DNA of 23,666 nucleotides from Ruminococcus_C sp963590855 (GCA_963590855.1 CAVAQT010000037.1:1-23666), one strand, 5' to 3'; numbered from the stretch's first letter, positions 7,610 through 15,558 are shown. Numbers and translations are program-made. Notes: generated by a model from the letters alone, not told the origin.

Positions 7610-8527
7610 TTACTTTGCCGGATCCTCTTTGGATACAGCTGCGGTATTGCTGTTCTTTTCCGAGAGCATTTTCAGTGCCTGCATGCCCAGAATGACCACG
7701 CCGCCGATGACAAAGAACACGATACTAAAGGTGTGCAGATTCATGGCAGCCTGGGGTTTCTCCAGAGTGGTGGGACCCATGAAAACGGAATACAGCGAAC
7801 CGAGCATCATGCCCAGGATCAGATAAACCGTTGCGCCCCGGTGTTTGGTCAGTGCGTTCTGGATCAGCTTGATGATGCTGATGATGCCGGTGATAACGCC
7901 CAAGCCAAACACGATCAGGATCGGCAGCATGTGGAAATCCAGATGGAGCAGATCATGAATGCCGCCGATAATGGGGATATACAAGCCGAAGATCAGCAGC
8001 AGCGTAGAACCGGAAATGCCTGGCAAAACCATAGCGCAGATGGCAATTGCGCCTGCTACAAAGGCATACAGATACATGCCGATGCCGGGATGACTGAGGT
8101 CCTTTCCGCCGCCGACAAATGTATTGGCATAGGTAATACCCACCACGATTGCCGCACCAATCAGCACAAAGAACCACATCTTCCAGCGATCTTTTAACCC
8201 CTTTCGTTCCTCATAGACAACCACAGGGATAGCAAAGATAATAAAGCCGATGAACAGCGAGGAGGCACGGTAAATCTGAGACTCAAAGACATTCGCCAAA
8301 ACCAGCACGGAGGAACAAAAGCCGATCACCCAGCCGATTCCCAGTTTCACCAGATACTTGAGTGCCTGGATTCGCTCTGCTTTCGTTCCGGAGATCAGTG
8401 CATTCAGCGAACCGATAAAGTTGTCGTAAAAGCCCATGAGAAATGCAATTGTACCGCCGGAAACGCCCGGTACACTGTCTGCCAGCGCCATGCAGAAGCC
8501 GTGCAGAACGGTAATTAGTTTTTTCAT
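7610..8527 (-). CDS. DUF368 polyprenyl-phosphate transporter
   Basis: A 305-residue membrane protein with about eight hydrophobic segments. It has the two DUF368 signature repeats, PGVSGGT (20-26) and PGISGST (169-175), in inverted-topology halves. Known: DUF368 proteins such as PopT were shown to recycle undecaprenyl phosphate across the cytoplasmic membrane for cell-wall synthesis. The frame stays open to 8629, but the promoter's TATAAT at 8621-8626 overlaps that extension. The hydrophobic MKKLITVLHGF begins at 8527, so that start is chosen; its AGGA is rather far (13 bases). It stands alone, with a shared terminator after it. Confidence 0.9.
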   Translation of the reverse strand: MKKLITVLHGFCMALADSVPGVSGGTIAFLMGFYDNFIGSLNALISGTKAERIQALKYLVKLGIGWVIGFCSSVLVLANVFESQIYRASSLFIGFIIFAIPVVVYEERKGLKDRWKMWFFVLIGAAIVVGITYANTFVGGGKDLSHPGIGMYLYAFVAGAIAICAMVLPGISGSTLLLIFGLYIPIIGGIHDLLHLDFHMLPILIVFGLGVITGIISIIKLIQNALTKHRGATVYLILGMMLGSLYSVFMGPTTLEKPQAAMNLHTFSIVFFVIGGVVILGMQALKMLSEKNSNTAAVSKEDPAK

Positions 8528-8620
8528 ATGTTTCTTTTTGTCCTTTCCTATTTCAAATCCAAAAGCACCTGTTTCTTGTCTGAATGAGGAGAACGGGCGC
8601 GAAATGTGTATACATCTTTT

Positions 8621-8649
8621 ATTATACACTGTTTTCGCCTATGTTTGAA
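8621..8649 (-). promoter_or_regulatory. Promoter of the DUF368 gene
   Basis: On the minus strand TTCAAA (8644-8649) is spaced 17 bases from a perfect TATAAT (8621-8626). The -35 is weak. An AT-rich hairpin at 8662-8680 (GTATATTT / AAATATAC) lies just upstream. It may belong to the end of the preceding gene, but it has no T tract. Confidence 0.55.
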
Positions 8650-8697
8650 AGAATATTCTATGTATATTTTATAAATATACCGTTTTTTTCGCTGTGC

Positions 8698-11334
8698 TTA
8701 CCGCAAATCTTCCCAGGAAACATCATATCCCACGGCATCGTAGGCAATATAGGTGAGCATTAAAGCGGCATCTGCCGCATTGAGCACACCGTCTCCATTG
8801 ACATCTAGCTTCGGCAGCAGCAGTTCTTCCAGTGCCGCATATTCTGTAAAAGTATAATCCATTCCTGCACCCTGTTTTGCACAGTATGTCAGCATAAGTG
8901 CCACATCAAAGGAGTCTATCCTGCCGTTTCGGTCTGCATCCCCTATCAGCTTCGGCGACCAGTCTCCGGGAATCGTTGTGGTAGTCACAGGTGTAGTGGC
9001 TGCGGATGTCGTAGAAACCGCAGTGGTTTGGCTTGCCGGTGCACTGACAGTGGCCGAGGTGGCTGTCGTCCGGCTGGTGCTGCTTGTGTATTGGAAAGTC
9101 GAGGTCGTTTCGCTTACAGTGGTTGCAGTAAAGGTTGTGGTCTGGGTTGTGCCTGTGGTGGTGACGGTCGTATGCACGGTGGTAGTCTCTGCGGTCGTTG
9201 CGCTTGCAGTAGTTGCGGTGGTATTTGTGGTCGTTGTACGCACTGTCGTGACAACGGAAATCGTAATGCTTTCAGCCGTAGTCGTTGTGACCGCAGAAAA
9301 TGTGCTTGCGGTAGTTGTACTCGTGATAATAGCAGTTGTGGTACTTGCTGTAGAAGTCACTGTTGTCGTGCTAGTTGCCGCAGATGTGGCGGTGGTATTC
9401 GCTGTAGTTGTAGTGCTTGCGGCGGTAGTCCCTGTTGTGGTGTCTGTTGTCGTAACTGTGGCGGTGGTAGCCGCTGTAGTCGTGGTGATTGCGGCGGTAG
9501 TCCCTGTTGTGGTGTCCGTTGTCGTAACTGTGACGGTGGTATTCGCTGTAGTTGTGGTGCTTGCGGCGGTAGTCCCTGTTGTGGTGTCCGTTGTCACGGT
9601 GGTATCTGCTGTAGTTGTGGTGCTTGCGGCAGTAGTACCTGTTGTGGTGTACGTTGTCGCAGATGTTGCGGTGGTATCCGCTGTAGTTGTGGTGCTTGCG
9701 GCGGTAGTCCCTGTTGTGGTGTCTGTTGTCGTAACTGTGGCGGTGGTATCCGCTGTAGTTGTGGTGCTTGCGGCGGTAGTCCCTGTTGTGGTGTCTGTTG
9801 TCGCAGATGTTGCAGTGGTGTCCGCTGTAGTCGTAGTGCTTGTAGTGGCAGTGCCTGTTGTGGAAGTTGTTTCACTTGCAGTTGAAGCCGCTGTGCTTGT
9901 TGTGCCGGAAGCTGTCGATGTGCTTGCAGTCGTGCGCGCGGTGGTAGTCGTCGTGTCAGCTGCGGTGATGATTGTACTCGTCCGGCTAGTGGATGTTGTC
10001 AAAAGCGTCTCCATCGTCTGACGCGTCGTCACAACACTTGTGGTAACCGTTTCAGTGGGTCTGGTTTTGCTGACTGGCGTTGTGCTCGTTGCAGTGGTGG
10101 CTGTAGTGGTCTCACTCGTGGTAGTCGTCGTAGTTTCAGTGGTTGTAGTTGTCTCACTTGTGGTAGTGGTCACTTTGGTTGTAGTTATCTCGCTTGTGGT
10201 AGTGGTCGTTTGGGTAGTGGTTGTCTCGCTTGTGGTGGTTTCACTTGTAGTGGTCGTTGTGGTCGTTGTAGTTGTCTCATTTGTGGTAGTGGTCGTTTGG
10301 GTGGTGGTTGTTTCGCTTGTGGTAGTCTCACTTGTAGTCGTGGTTGTGGTTGTAGTAGTGGTTTCACTTGTAGTAGTGGTCGTCATGGTAGTTTCAGTGG
10401 TTGTGGTGGTCTCGCTTGTAGTGGTCGTTGTTTCAGCAACGGCATTGCAAAAACCCTTCAAGACGGTTTTTCCATCCTGCACACACCAGATGTCTGCGGT
10501 TTCTCCGTTCAAATCATTCACAGCTTCACCATTGGCAAACGCTTCACTAGCAACAGTTTTCGCCTCCTTTTGCTGCCCATTCAGTCCGGGATGCGGGCTG
10601 CCTGCCTCATAAAGGCAGCTGTCATAATCAATGTTCCCTTCTGCACATGCCGCCAGCATGCCTGCTTTTATATTCTCAGTTGCAGTTGCCTCAACATCCC
10701 CCAAATGATAACATGCTCTGATTTCGCCCTGAAATGACCCCACCAGACCGCCGACAGTATTTTTTCCGCTGACCGTTCCGATATGATAGATATTCTCCAG
10801 CTTTGCACCAGCTTCTGTTGCGCCTGCAATGCTGCCGACAATATTTCTTCCTGTTACATTTCCAAGGCAATACGAGTTGATGATCTTACCGCTGCAAGTT
10901 CCGGCGAAACCACCAATGTTATCCTTGCCAGAAATCATCACATCTTCCAGACCCAGGTTTCGGATCTCACCGGTCAGTTTTGCAAACATTCCCAGATTAG
11001 ATGCATATTTTTCCATGCGCAGTCCCTTGATCTTATGATACTTTCCGTCAAATGTACCGCTGTAAGGTACAACAGAAGATGCAATAGGCGTCCACTCCTC
11101 CGCCAGCGTGATATCCGCCGCAAGCTCTGCGCAGACATCGGGATTCTCCGCTGCCCTTTCCGCAAATTCCAGCAGCGCTGCTTCATTGGAAATGACAAAA
11201 GGCGCTTCCGGCGTTCCGTCTCCGGTCAGAGCAGACACCAGAGTGCCGCCCCAAAACACTGTCAGCAATGCCGTATACAGGATCACGGCCGCGGTAATCA
11301 TGCTCATGACTCGGTTTCTCATCTTGTTCTCCAT
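8698..11334 (-). CDS. Secreted Thr-rich GLUG-motif protein with C-terminal dockerin-like domain
   Basis: An 878-residue exported protein. Seen: a signal peptide (hydrophobic ITAAVILYTALLTVFWGG, residues about 13-30), then a GLUG-repeat domain (about 60-270) with SGTFDGKYHKIKGL, NIGGFAG and NTVGGLVGSF turns. A very long Thr-rich stretch (about 300-786) is interrupted by Ser, Glu, Ala and Asp. The end is dockerin-like (791-878), with DADRNGRID and DVNGDGVLN loops separated by an unusually long insert. Inference: a surface or cellulosome-like structural protein, its Thr region being a stalk or glycosylation zone. No catalytic domain is recognised. A GAGGG precedes the first ATG by about eight bases. 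A second ATG four codons later, with GGAG six bases before it, is an alternative start. Confidence 0.85.
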   Translation of the reverse strand: MENKMRNRVMSMITAAVILYTALLTVFWGGTLVSALTGDGTPEAPFVISNEAALLEFAERAAENPDVCAELAADITLAEEWTPIASSVVPYSGTFDGKYHKIKGLRMEKYASNLGMFAKLTGEIRNLGLEDVMISGKDNIGGFAGTCSGKIINSYCLGNVTGRNIVGSIAGATEAGAKLENIYHIGTVSGKNTVGGLVGSFQGEIRACYHLGDVEATATENIKAGMLAACAEGNIDYDSCLYEAGSPHPGLNGQQKEAKTVASEAFANGEAVNDLNGETADIWCVQDGKTVLKGFCNAVAETTTTTSETTTTTETTMTTTTTSETTTTTTTTTTSETTTSETTTTQTTTTTNETTTTTTTTTTSETTTSETTTTQTTTTTSEITTTKVTTTTSETTTTTETTTTTTSETTTATTATSTTPVSKTRPTETVTTSVVTTRQTMETLLTTSTSRTSTIITAADTTTTTARTTASTSTASGTTSTAASTASETTSTTGTATTSTTTTADTTATSATTDTTTGTTAASTTTTADTTATVTTTDTTTGTTAASTTTTADTTATSATTYTTTGTTAASTTTTADTTVTTDTTTGTTAASTTTTANTTVTVTTTDTTTGTTAAITTTTAATTATVTTTDTTTGTTAASTTTTANTTATSAATSTTTVTSTASTTTAIITSTTTASTFSAVTTTTAESITISVVTTVRTTTTNTTATTASATTAETTTVHTTVTTTGTTQTTTFTATTVSETTSTFQYTSSTSRTTATSATVSAPASQTTAVSTTSAATTPVTTTTIPGDWSPKLIGDADRNGRIDSFDVALMLTYCAKQGAGMDYTFTEYAALEELLLPKLDVNGDGVLNAADAALMLTYIAYDAVGYDVSWEDLR
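9359..9853. repeat. 72-bp tandem repeat inside the Thr-rich gene
   Basis: Seven units begin at 9359, 9431, 9503, 9575, 9638, 9710 and 9782. All are 72 bp except the fourth (9575-9637), which is 63 bp after an in-frame 9-bp loss. Each encodes about 24 residues of the type DTTTGTTAASTTTTADTTAT. The unit is a multiple of three, so copy changes alter length without a frameshift. Confidence 0.9.
10100..10440. repeat. Second low-complexity repeat block, with an 87-bp unit
   Basis: This part encodes runs of Thr broken by SE, Q, N and K. A 29-residue (87-bp) unit containing SETTTSETTTTQTTTTT is present twice, marked by TGGGT at 10211 and 10298. The flanks are more degenerate. Confidence 0.75.
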
Positions 11335-11383
11335 CTCTTTTCCCTCGTTTCGACAAAATTCGACATTTTCTGCAAAAAAGAAA

Positions 11384-11409
11384 GCGATACCGCAATTACA
11401 CAGTATCGC
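11384..11409 (-). terminator. Hairpin with T-rich tail before the GLUG/dockerin gene
   Basis: On the minus strand GCGATAC pairs with GTATCGC around a 12-base loop, followed by TTTCTTTTTT. It can end the znu operon transcript. It lies just downstream of the -10 at 11414-11419, so it would also form the very 5' end of the next mRNA. Confidence 0.65.
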
Positions 11410-11413
11410 CTAT

Positions 11414-11442
11414 ATTGTATCATTTTTGAAGAGAAATTGCAA
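11414..11442 (-). promoter_or_regulatory. Promoter of the GLUG/dockerin gene
   Basis: On the minus strand TTGCAA (11437-11442) is spaced 17 bases from TACAAT (11414-11419). The predicted start falls at about 11407, inside the hairpin at 11384-11409. Confidence 0.7.
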
Positions 11443-11480
11443 GATTTTTTTGAAAGAGGAGAACCCGAAGCAGTTCGCGC

Positions 11481-12326
11481 TCACTTTCTCCGCACCAACG
11501 CGCCTGCGCCGCAGCATCCCAGAAAGACGATCAGATCTGCAATGACGATGGTCGCACCCACCGGCGTGGAAGCCAGGATGGAGATCAGCAGACCGGCTAC
11601 GGCGCAAATCACAGAGATCACAGCTGCGCAGAGGATCACACCCCGAAAGCTCCGGAACAGCCGCATTGCAGACAGCGCCGGAAAAACGATCAGCGCCGAG
11701 GTCAGCAGTGATCCCACCAGGTTCATGGCAAGCACGATAATGACCGCAGTCACAACAGCGATCAAAAGGTTGTACATCCGCGCCCGGATGCCAGTCGCCG
11801 CCGCAAAGGTCTCATCAAAGGTAACTGCAAAGATCTTGTGGTAGAACAGCAAAAAGATCGCCATGACCACAATGGACATTCCCACGCAGACCCACACATC
11901 CGTCCGGGACAGCGTCAGGATCAGCGTCGAGCCAAACAATGTGCTGCATACATCACCGGAAATATTCGCCGATGCGGAAAACAGATTCTGCACCAGATAG
12001 CCTACCGCCAGGGCACTCACAGAGAGCATGGCAATGGCGGCATCTCCCTTGATCTTCGCACTCTGGTTGGCACACAAGAGGATCACCGCGCACAGCACTG
12101 TCACCGGCATCACTACAAGCATACTGTTGCTGATGCGCAGCACCGACGCAATGGCAAGCGCGCCGAATGCCACATGAGAAAGCCCGTCTCCGATCACAGA
12201 GAACCGCTTCAATACCAGCGTCACACCCAACAGCGAAGAGCACAGAGCGATCAGCACCCCGGCAATCAGCGCGTATTGTACAAATGAAAACGACAAATAC
12301 CCCGACAGTTCTTCCCAGATACTCAT
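11481..12326 (-). CDS. znuB: Zinc ABC transporter permease
   Basis: A 281-residue ABC-3 family integral membrane permease with eight or so hydrophobic segments. It contains the conserved early GVTLVLKRFSVIGDGLSHVAFGALA (residues about 34-58), where the SHVAFG part is typical of metal-type permeases, and a conserved central TSALIVFPALSAMRLFRSF. It forms the channel of the ZnuACB importer. Its start overlaps the znuC stop by four bases (ATGA), so the two are translationally coupled. It is the last gene of the operon. Manganese or iron ABC systems share this family, so the metal is inferred from the His-rich binding protein and the operator. Confidence 0.92.
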   Translation of the reverse strand: MSIWEELSGYLSFSFVQYALIAGVLIALCSSLLGVTLVLKRFSVIGDGLSHVAFGALAIASVLRISNSMLVVMPVTVLCAVILLCANQSAKIKGDAAIAMLSVSALAVGYLVQNLFSASANISGDVCSTLFGSTLILTLSRTDVWVCVGMSIVVMAIFLLFYHKIFAVTFDETFAAATGIRARMYNLLIAVVTAVIIVLAMNLVGSLLTSALIVFPALSAMRLFRSFRGVILCAAVISVICAVAGLLISILASTPVGATIVIADLIVFLGCCGAGALVRRK

Positions 12327-13030
12327 ACCTCTGCACCTCCTGTGTATGCCTGACCGATACGGCTTTGCAGATAATCCGCCTTCGGGCCAAAAAACAGCGG
12401 CGTTTTACTGATGTGCAAAATATGCGATGCATACTTCACCGCCGCCTCCATGTCATGAGAGACCATGAGAATGGTGATACCGTCCTCCCGGTTCAGCTTT
12501 GCGATCAGCTCGTACAGTTCCGTCTGCGCCTTGGGATCCAGTCCGGTCACCGGTTCGTCCAACAGCAGCATTTTCTGTGTTGCACCCAGTGCACGCGCCA
12601 AAAGCACGCGCTGCTGCTGACCGCCGGAAAGCGCCCGATAGCACCGTTTCGCCAGATGCGTGATGCCAAGTCGCTCCATGTTCTCCTGTGCCAGCTGCTT
12701 TTCCTGCCGCGTATAAAAAGGACGCAGACCGCTGCGGTTCAGGCAACCGGAGCGGACGATTTCCAATACGGATGCCGGAAAGTCCCGCTGTACCGCTGTC
12801 TGCTGCGGCAAATAGCCGATCTCATCGGAGCGCAGCCCATCGCCGGTCTCGATCTTTCCCGCCATGGGAGATTTCAGCCCCAGGATCGACTTCATCAGCG
12901 TGCTCTTTCCCGAACCGTTTTCTCCGACAATATACAGATAGTCTCCGGCATGCACCGAAAACGTCAGATGCTCTATGACCGCTGTTCCCTCATAGCCCAG
13001 GGTCACATCCTTACAAGTTAATTGTGCCAT
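12323..13030 (-). CDS. znuC: Zinc ABC transporter ATP-binding protein
   Basis: A 235-residue ABC ATPase. Walker A is GENGSGKS (residues 36-43), the Q-loop LPQQ (about 74-77), the signature LSGGQ (134-138), Walker B MLLLDEP ending in Asp158-Glu159, and the switch His192 in VSHD. Sequence and length match the metal-type ABC importers. It powers transport at the cytoplasmic face, paired with the permease it overlaps. A 12-base gap separates it from the znuA stop, which fits one transcript. Confidence 0.93.
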   Translation of the reverse strand: MAQLTCKDVTLGYEGTAVIEHLTFSVHAGDYLYIVGENGSGKSTLMKSILGLKSPMAGKIETGDGLRSDEIGYLPQQTAVQRDFPASVLEIVRSGCLNRSGLRPFYTRQEKQLAQENMERLGITHLAKRCYRALSGGQQQRVLLARALGATQKMLLLDEPVTGLDPKAQTELYELIAKLNREDGITILMVSHDMEAAVKYASHILHISKTPLFFGPKADYLQSRIGQAYTGGAEV

Positions 13031-13042
13031 ATTCCTGCTCCT

Positions 13043-14026
13043 TCAATTCAGCGCCTGCTCCAGCACCGTATAATTCTCTTCCATTTTGGAAAGATAAGTG
13101 ACGCCCTCACGAATTTCCTTACGGGACACCGCCTGCAGGGACTGCATGGTGTCTATAAAGCCGTCCGAATCCGCATTTTCCAGAATCGTCCGCGCCATCG
13201 ACTGATTGCTGCTCTCCATGGTCAGCACACCCGGCAGCGCCAAAGACTTCGCCTTATCCGACAAAAAGACGATGGTCTCAAAGCTTGCCTCAGTCTCGGC
13301 AGAACAGCCGGGAAATGCCGCATAATACGTCAGTCCATAGTCCTCCGCCAAATAGCGAAACGGAAAGCGGTCTGCCACCACAATGGTGCTTCGCGCCGCG
13401 CTTTCCGTCATGGTCTGAAACCGGGCATCCAATGCCTGTAACTGCTGCACATAGGCATCGCAGTTCTGGCGATAGGTATCGGCATTCTCCGGATCTGCGG
13501 CACACAGAGCATCCCGCATGGCTTCACAGGCAAGCTGTGCCCGGCGCAGCGAAAGCCACACATGCTCGTCCAGCTCCGGTTCTTCTTCCTGGGCATCGTG
13601 ATCGTGAGCGTGGTCATGGTCGTGATGTTCCTCCTGCATGCCCTCCACTGTCACTTCTTCATCGGCATGCGCCGCCTCTGCCATCGAGACCAGCTGCGCC
13701 GTGTGATTCTCGGTGGTATCCAGCACATCATTGACCCAGGTATCCGACACACCGCCCACATAGCAGAACACATCTGCCCGGGCAATCTCTGCGATATCCC
13801 GTACAGAGGGCTGATAGCTGTGCAGATCCGTTCCGTTCTGCACCAGCAGTGTCAGATCTACACCGTCCACGCCGCGGGTCAGCTGGCGCGCCCAGTCATA
13901 CTCCGGAAAGATGGTGCATACCACCTGGAGCCGGCCGTCCGGCTTCGGCAGCGTGCCGCTACATCCTCCTAAAAAGACGCTCCACCCCAGGCAGAGCGTC
14001 AGCAAAAATGCAAATCTGCGTTTCAT
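13043..14026 (-). CDS. znuA: Zinc ABC transporter substrate-binding lipoprotein
   Basis: A 327-residue cluster A-I solute-binding protein. Its lipobox FLGGC places the acylated cysteine at residue 22, so it is anchored on the outer face of the membrane. Metal-site residues visible are His69 (GTDLHSYQPS) and His155 (DEHVWLSL). A His/Asp-rich loop, HHDHDHAHDHD at 134-144, is typical of zinc proteins. The usual third histidine before the YxL...YGL stretch is not present: the text reads DRFPFRYLAEDYGL. The protein delivers zinc to the ZnuB permease. The operon begins here with a consensus promoter and a Fur-family-like operator. Manganese specificity is less likely given the His-rich loop. Confidence 0.92.
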   Translation of the reverse strand: MKRRFAFLLTLCLGWSVFLGGCSGTLPKPDGRLQVVCTIFPEYDWARQLTRGVDGVDLTLLVQNGTDLHSYQPSVRDIAEIARADVFCYVGGVSDTWVNDVLDTTENHTAQLVSMAEAAHADEEVTVEGMQEEHHDHDHAHDHDAQEEEPELDEHVWLSLRRAQLACEAMRDALCAADPENADTYRQNCDAYVQQLQALDARFQTMTESAARSTIVVADRFPFRYLAEDYGLTYYAAFPGCSAETEASFETIVFLSDKAKSLALPGVLTMESSNQSMARTILENADSDGFIDTMQSLQAVSRKEIREGVTYLSKMEENYTVLEQALN

Positions 14027-14065
14027 AGCTTCTCACTTTCTACGGATATTCCTCAAAACTGAAAT

Positions 14066-14080
14066 TGAAAACGATTTTCA
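14066..14080. promoter_or_regulatory. Fur-family-like operator (probable Zur box) of the znu operon
   Basis: The perfect palindrome TGAAAA-CGA-TTTTCA sits immediately after the -10 of the znuA promoter, covering the expected start site. Position and symmetry fit a zinc-sensing Fur-family repressor; the exact protein is not in the window. Confidence 0.65.
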
Positions 14081-14087
14081 TATTTAG

Positions 14088-14116
14088 ATTATAGCACATT
14101 TGCATGAGGCTGTCAA
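14088..14116 (-). promoter_or_regulatory. Consensus promoter of the znu operon
   Basis: On the minus strand a perfect TTGACA (14111-14116) is spaced 17 bases from a perfect TATAAT (14088-14093). Such a strong core fits control by a repressor at the adjacent palindrome. Confidence 0.9.
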
Positions 14117-14157
14117 GGGGAAAAAACAGGATTTTTACGGTTTCTGGCTGGAAACAC

Positions 14158-14186
14158 TTGACGAATGCGCAGAAATGTAGTACAAT
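14158..14186 (+). promoter_or_regulatory. Promoter of the 85-residue gene
   Basis: TTGACG (14158-14163) is spaced 17 bases from TACAAT (14181-14186), followed by a 5' leader of about 27 bases and an AAAGGAG. Confidence 0.8.
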
Positions 14187-14219
14187 AAAAATGATATGAC
14201 TCGGAAAGGAGCGAGAACG

Positions 14220-14477
14220 ATGCTGACAGAAAAAATGACTTACACCGTCTCCACCATTACCCCGAATACCGAAGTAGGAGACATCGTCTATGTAAAGTCG
14301 CTGGATTCCGGCGCACATGCCATCGGCGAGGTAACTGCGATCTATGCCCACGGTGTACTGGTAGATCTCTATATGGCAAAACCCATCGAAGAAGCTGTCT
14401 TTGAAGCAGGCAGAAAACTGTATCCGGAATTTGTCAATATGCATATGTCCAACAACAACACTGCCGCAGAGCAGTAA
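14220..14477 (+). CDS. Unrecognised small protein, 85 residues
   Basis: I do not recognise this family. The frame is open from 14196, but GGAG at 14208-14211 is eight bases before the ATG at 14220, which is the better start. The protein is soluble and has no signal peptide or cysteine. A likely small beta-rich core contains VGDIVYVKSLDSG (19-31) and AIGEVTAIYAHGVLVDLYM (34-52), and a short helix carries KPIEEAVFEAGRKLYPEF. The end is polar. A good promoter, ribosome site and terminator argue that it is real. It diverges from the znu operon with about 190 bases between the starts, and a structured 3' region precedes its terminator. Confidence 0.8.
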   Translation: MLTEKMTYTVSTITPNTEVGDIVYVKSLDSGAHAIGEVTAIYAHGVLVDLYMAKPIEEAVFEAGRKLYPEFVNMHMSNNNTAAEQ

Positions 14478-14494
14478 GCATTCGGATATATGCA

Positions 14495-14551
14495 GGCTGT
14501 GTCTGAAACGATAGGAAATCGTCCCTCAGGCGGACAACCTATCGTGCAGCC
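14495..14551 (+). other. Nested inverted repeats in the 3' region of the 85-residue gene
   Basis: Three nested stems are readable: GGCTG with CAGCC (outer), ACGATAGG with CCTATCGT (8 bp, perfect) and GTCC with GGAC (inner). It lies between the stop codon and the terminator, so it would be transcribed with the gene. It could be an RNA structure or a dispersed palindromic repeat. Confidence 0.55.
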
Positions 14552-14566
14552 ATATCCCAAAAAATA

Positions 14567-14607
14567 AAACAGCCAGGAAAGTGCACTTACACCTTCCCGG
14601 CTGTTTT
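14567..14607. terminator. Two-way terminator between the 85-residue gene and the flippase-like gene
   Basis: AAAACAGCC, a mismatch, GGAA, then GTG pair with CAC, TTCC and GGCTGTTTTT, with A/C mismatches at two places. A and T runs on both sides allow use in both directions between converging genes. Confidence 0.85.
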
Positions 14608-14616
14608 TCTTTTCCT

Positions 14617-15558
14617 TTATGAATGACACTGCTGCTTCCAGATACGATCCAAAAGCAGTCCCGCCAGAAATGCTGCAATGTCTCCGAAGGTGGAGATGAG
14701 CCGCATGGTGACGGCGTACAGCATAATAGTGTTGGTATCCAGAAAGCTGCCGCACATCAGCATCATCACCGCCTCGCGGATGCCGATACCGCCCGGCGCA
14801 CCTGGCGTAATAAACCCGATGATCCAGGAGAACAGGTATGTTCCCAGAAACAGCCCCAGCTTTTCCGCAGGAACATCAAACAGAAACACTGCCGGAACAG
14901 CATACATGGCGGTGGAGATGATATACTGCGCCACATACAGCAGGAATACGCCCAGCACCCGAATCAGGAGCTTCCGGTTCAGCAGCTTGCGGTACTTTTC
15001 AAAATAGCGCTGCAGCGGTTCGCGGAATTTCCAGCGGAGCAGCAGGAACAGCAGCACCAGTACGGCGATCCCTGCGCCGAACACCAGGAGAAAATTTGTG
15101 CTGTAGGTTCGGATCAGTTCCAGCATACTTTTCCCCATCAGCACCACAATGAGCAGCAGCGGCGTTACCATGGAACAGACGATATCCAAAACGGTGGCAC
15201 AGGCAACGTCCACATGACTGATCTTCAGATCTGCCGCAAGCTGATTGCGTCCCACATACTGAAAAATGTTCCCCGGCACATATTTCATCAGGTTCGACTT
15301 GGTGTACACGGGGAGCGCATCCTTCATGGGAATGTTCGTCCCGGACAGGATCCGCACAAACCGTACCCAGGGCATGGACATAAACAGGATCACTGCCGTC
15401 TGCACCAGTACGCAGCCACCGATCAGCGCGATGATCCGACCGGAGGCGAACATCGACCAGTCCACATCCATGGTCACGATTTTTTTCACCACGAACACCA
15501 GGGCGATCACAGTGACAATAGTTCCGATCACCTTATAATATTTTTTGAAAAAGCGCAT
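14617..15558 (-). CDS. Lysylphosphatidylglycerol synthase TM region / UPF0104 family flippase-like membrane protein
   Basis: A 313-residue polytopic protein with about eight transmembrane segments. Family marks are SNLMKYVPGNIFQYVGR near residue 88 and the conserved SWIIGFITPGAPGGIGIREA near 243-262. It matches the AglD/MprF N-terminal flippase domain without the C-terminal lysyltransferase domain. It would move lipid-linked or modified lipid substrates across the cytoplasmic membrane, perhaps in cell-envelope glycan assembly; the substrate is unknown. It is a single gene with its own promoter at 15612-15640, divergent from the YdcF-like gene. Confidence 0.88.
   Translation of the reverse strand: MRFFKKYYKVIGTIVTVIALVFVVKKIVTMDVDWSMFASGRIIALIGGCVLVQTAVILFMSMPWVRFVRILSGTNIPMKDALPVYTKSNLMKYVPGNIFQYVGRNQLAADLKISHVDVACATVLDIVCSMVTPLLLIVVLMGKSMLELIRTYSTNFLLVFGAGIAVLVLLFLLLRWKFREPLQRYFEKYRKLLNRKLLIRVLGVFLLYVAQYIISTAMYAVPAVFLFDVPAEKLGLFLGTYLFSWIIGFITPGAPGGIGIREAVMMLMCGSFLDTNTIMLYAVTMRLISTFGDIAAFLAGLLLDRIWKQQCHS

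Noticed and set aside
8978..10612. Long Val-rich and Cys/Gly-rich plus-strand frames
   Set aside because: They are reverse readings of ACN threonine codons. The minus frame has a signal peptide, GLUG domain and dockerin, and the plus frames have no ribosome site or domain.
14196..14219. Earlier ATG for the 85-residue gene
   Set aside because: The AAAGGAG lies inside this extension and is correctly spaced for the ATG at 14220.
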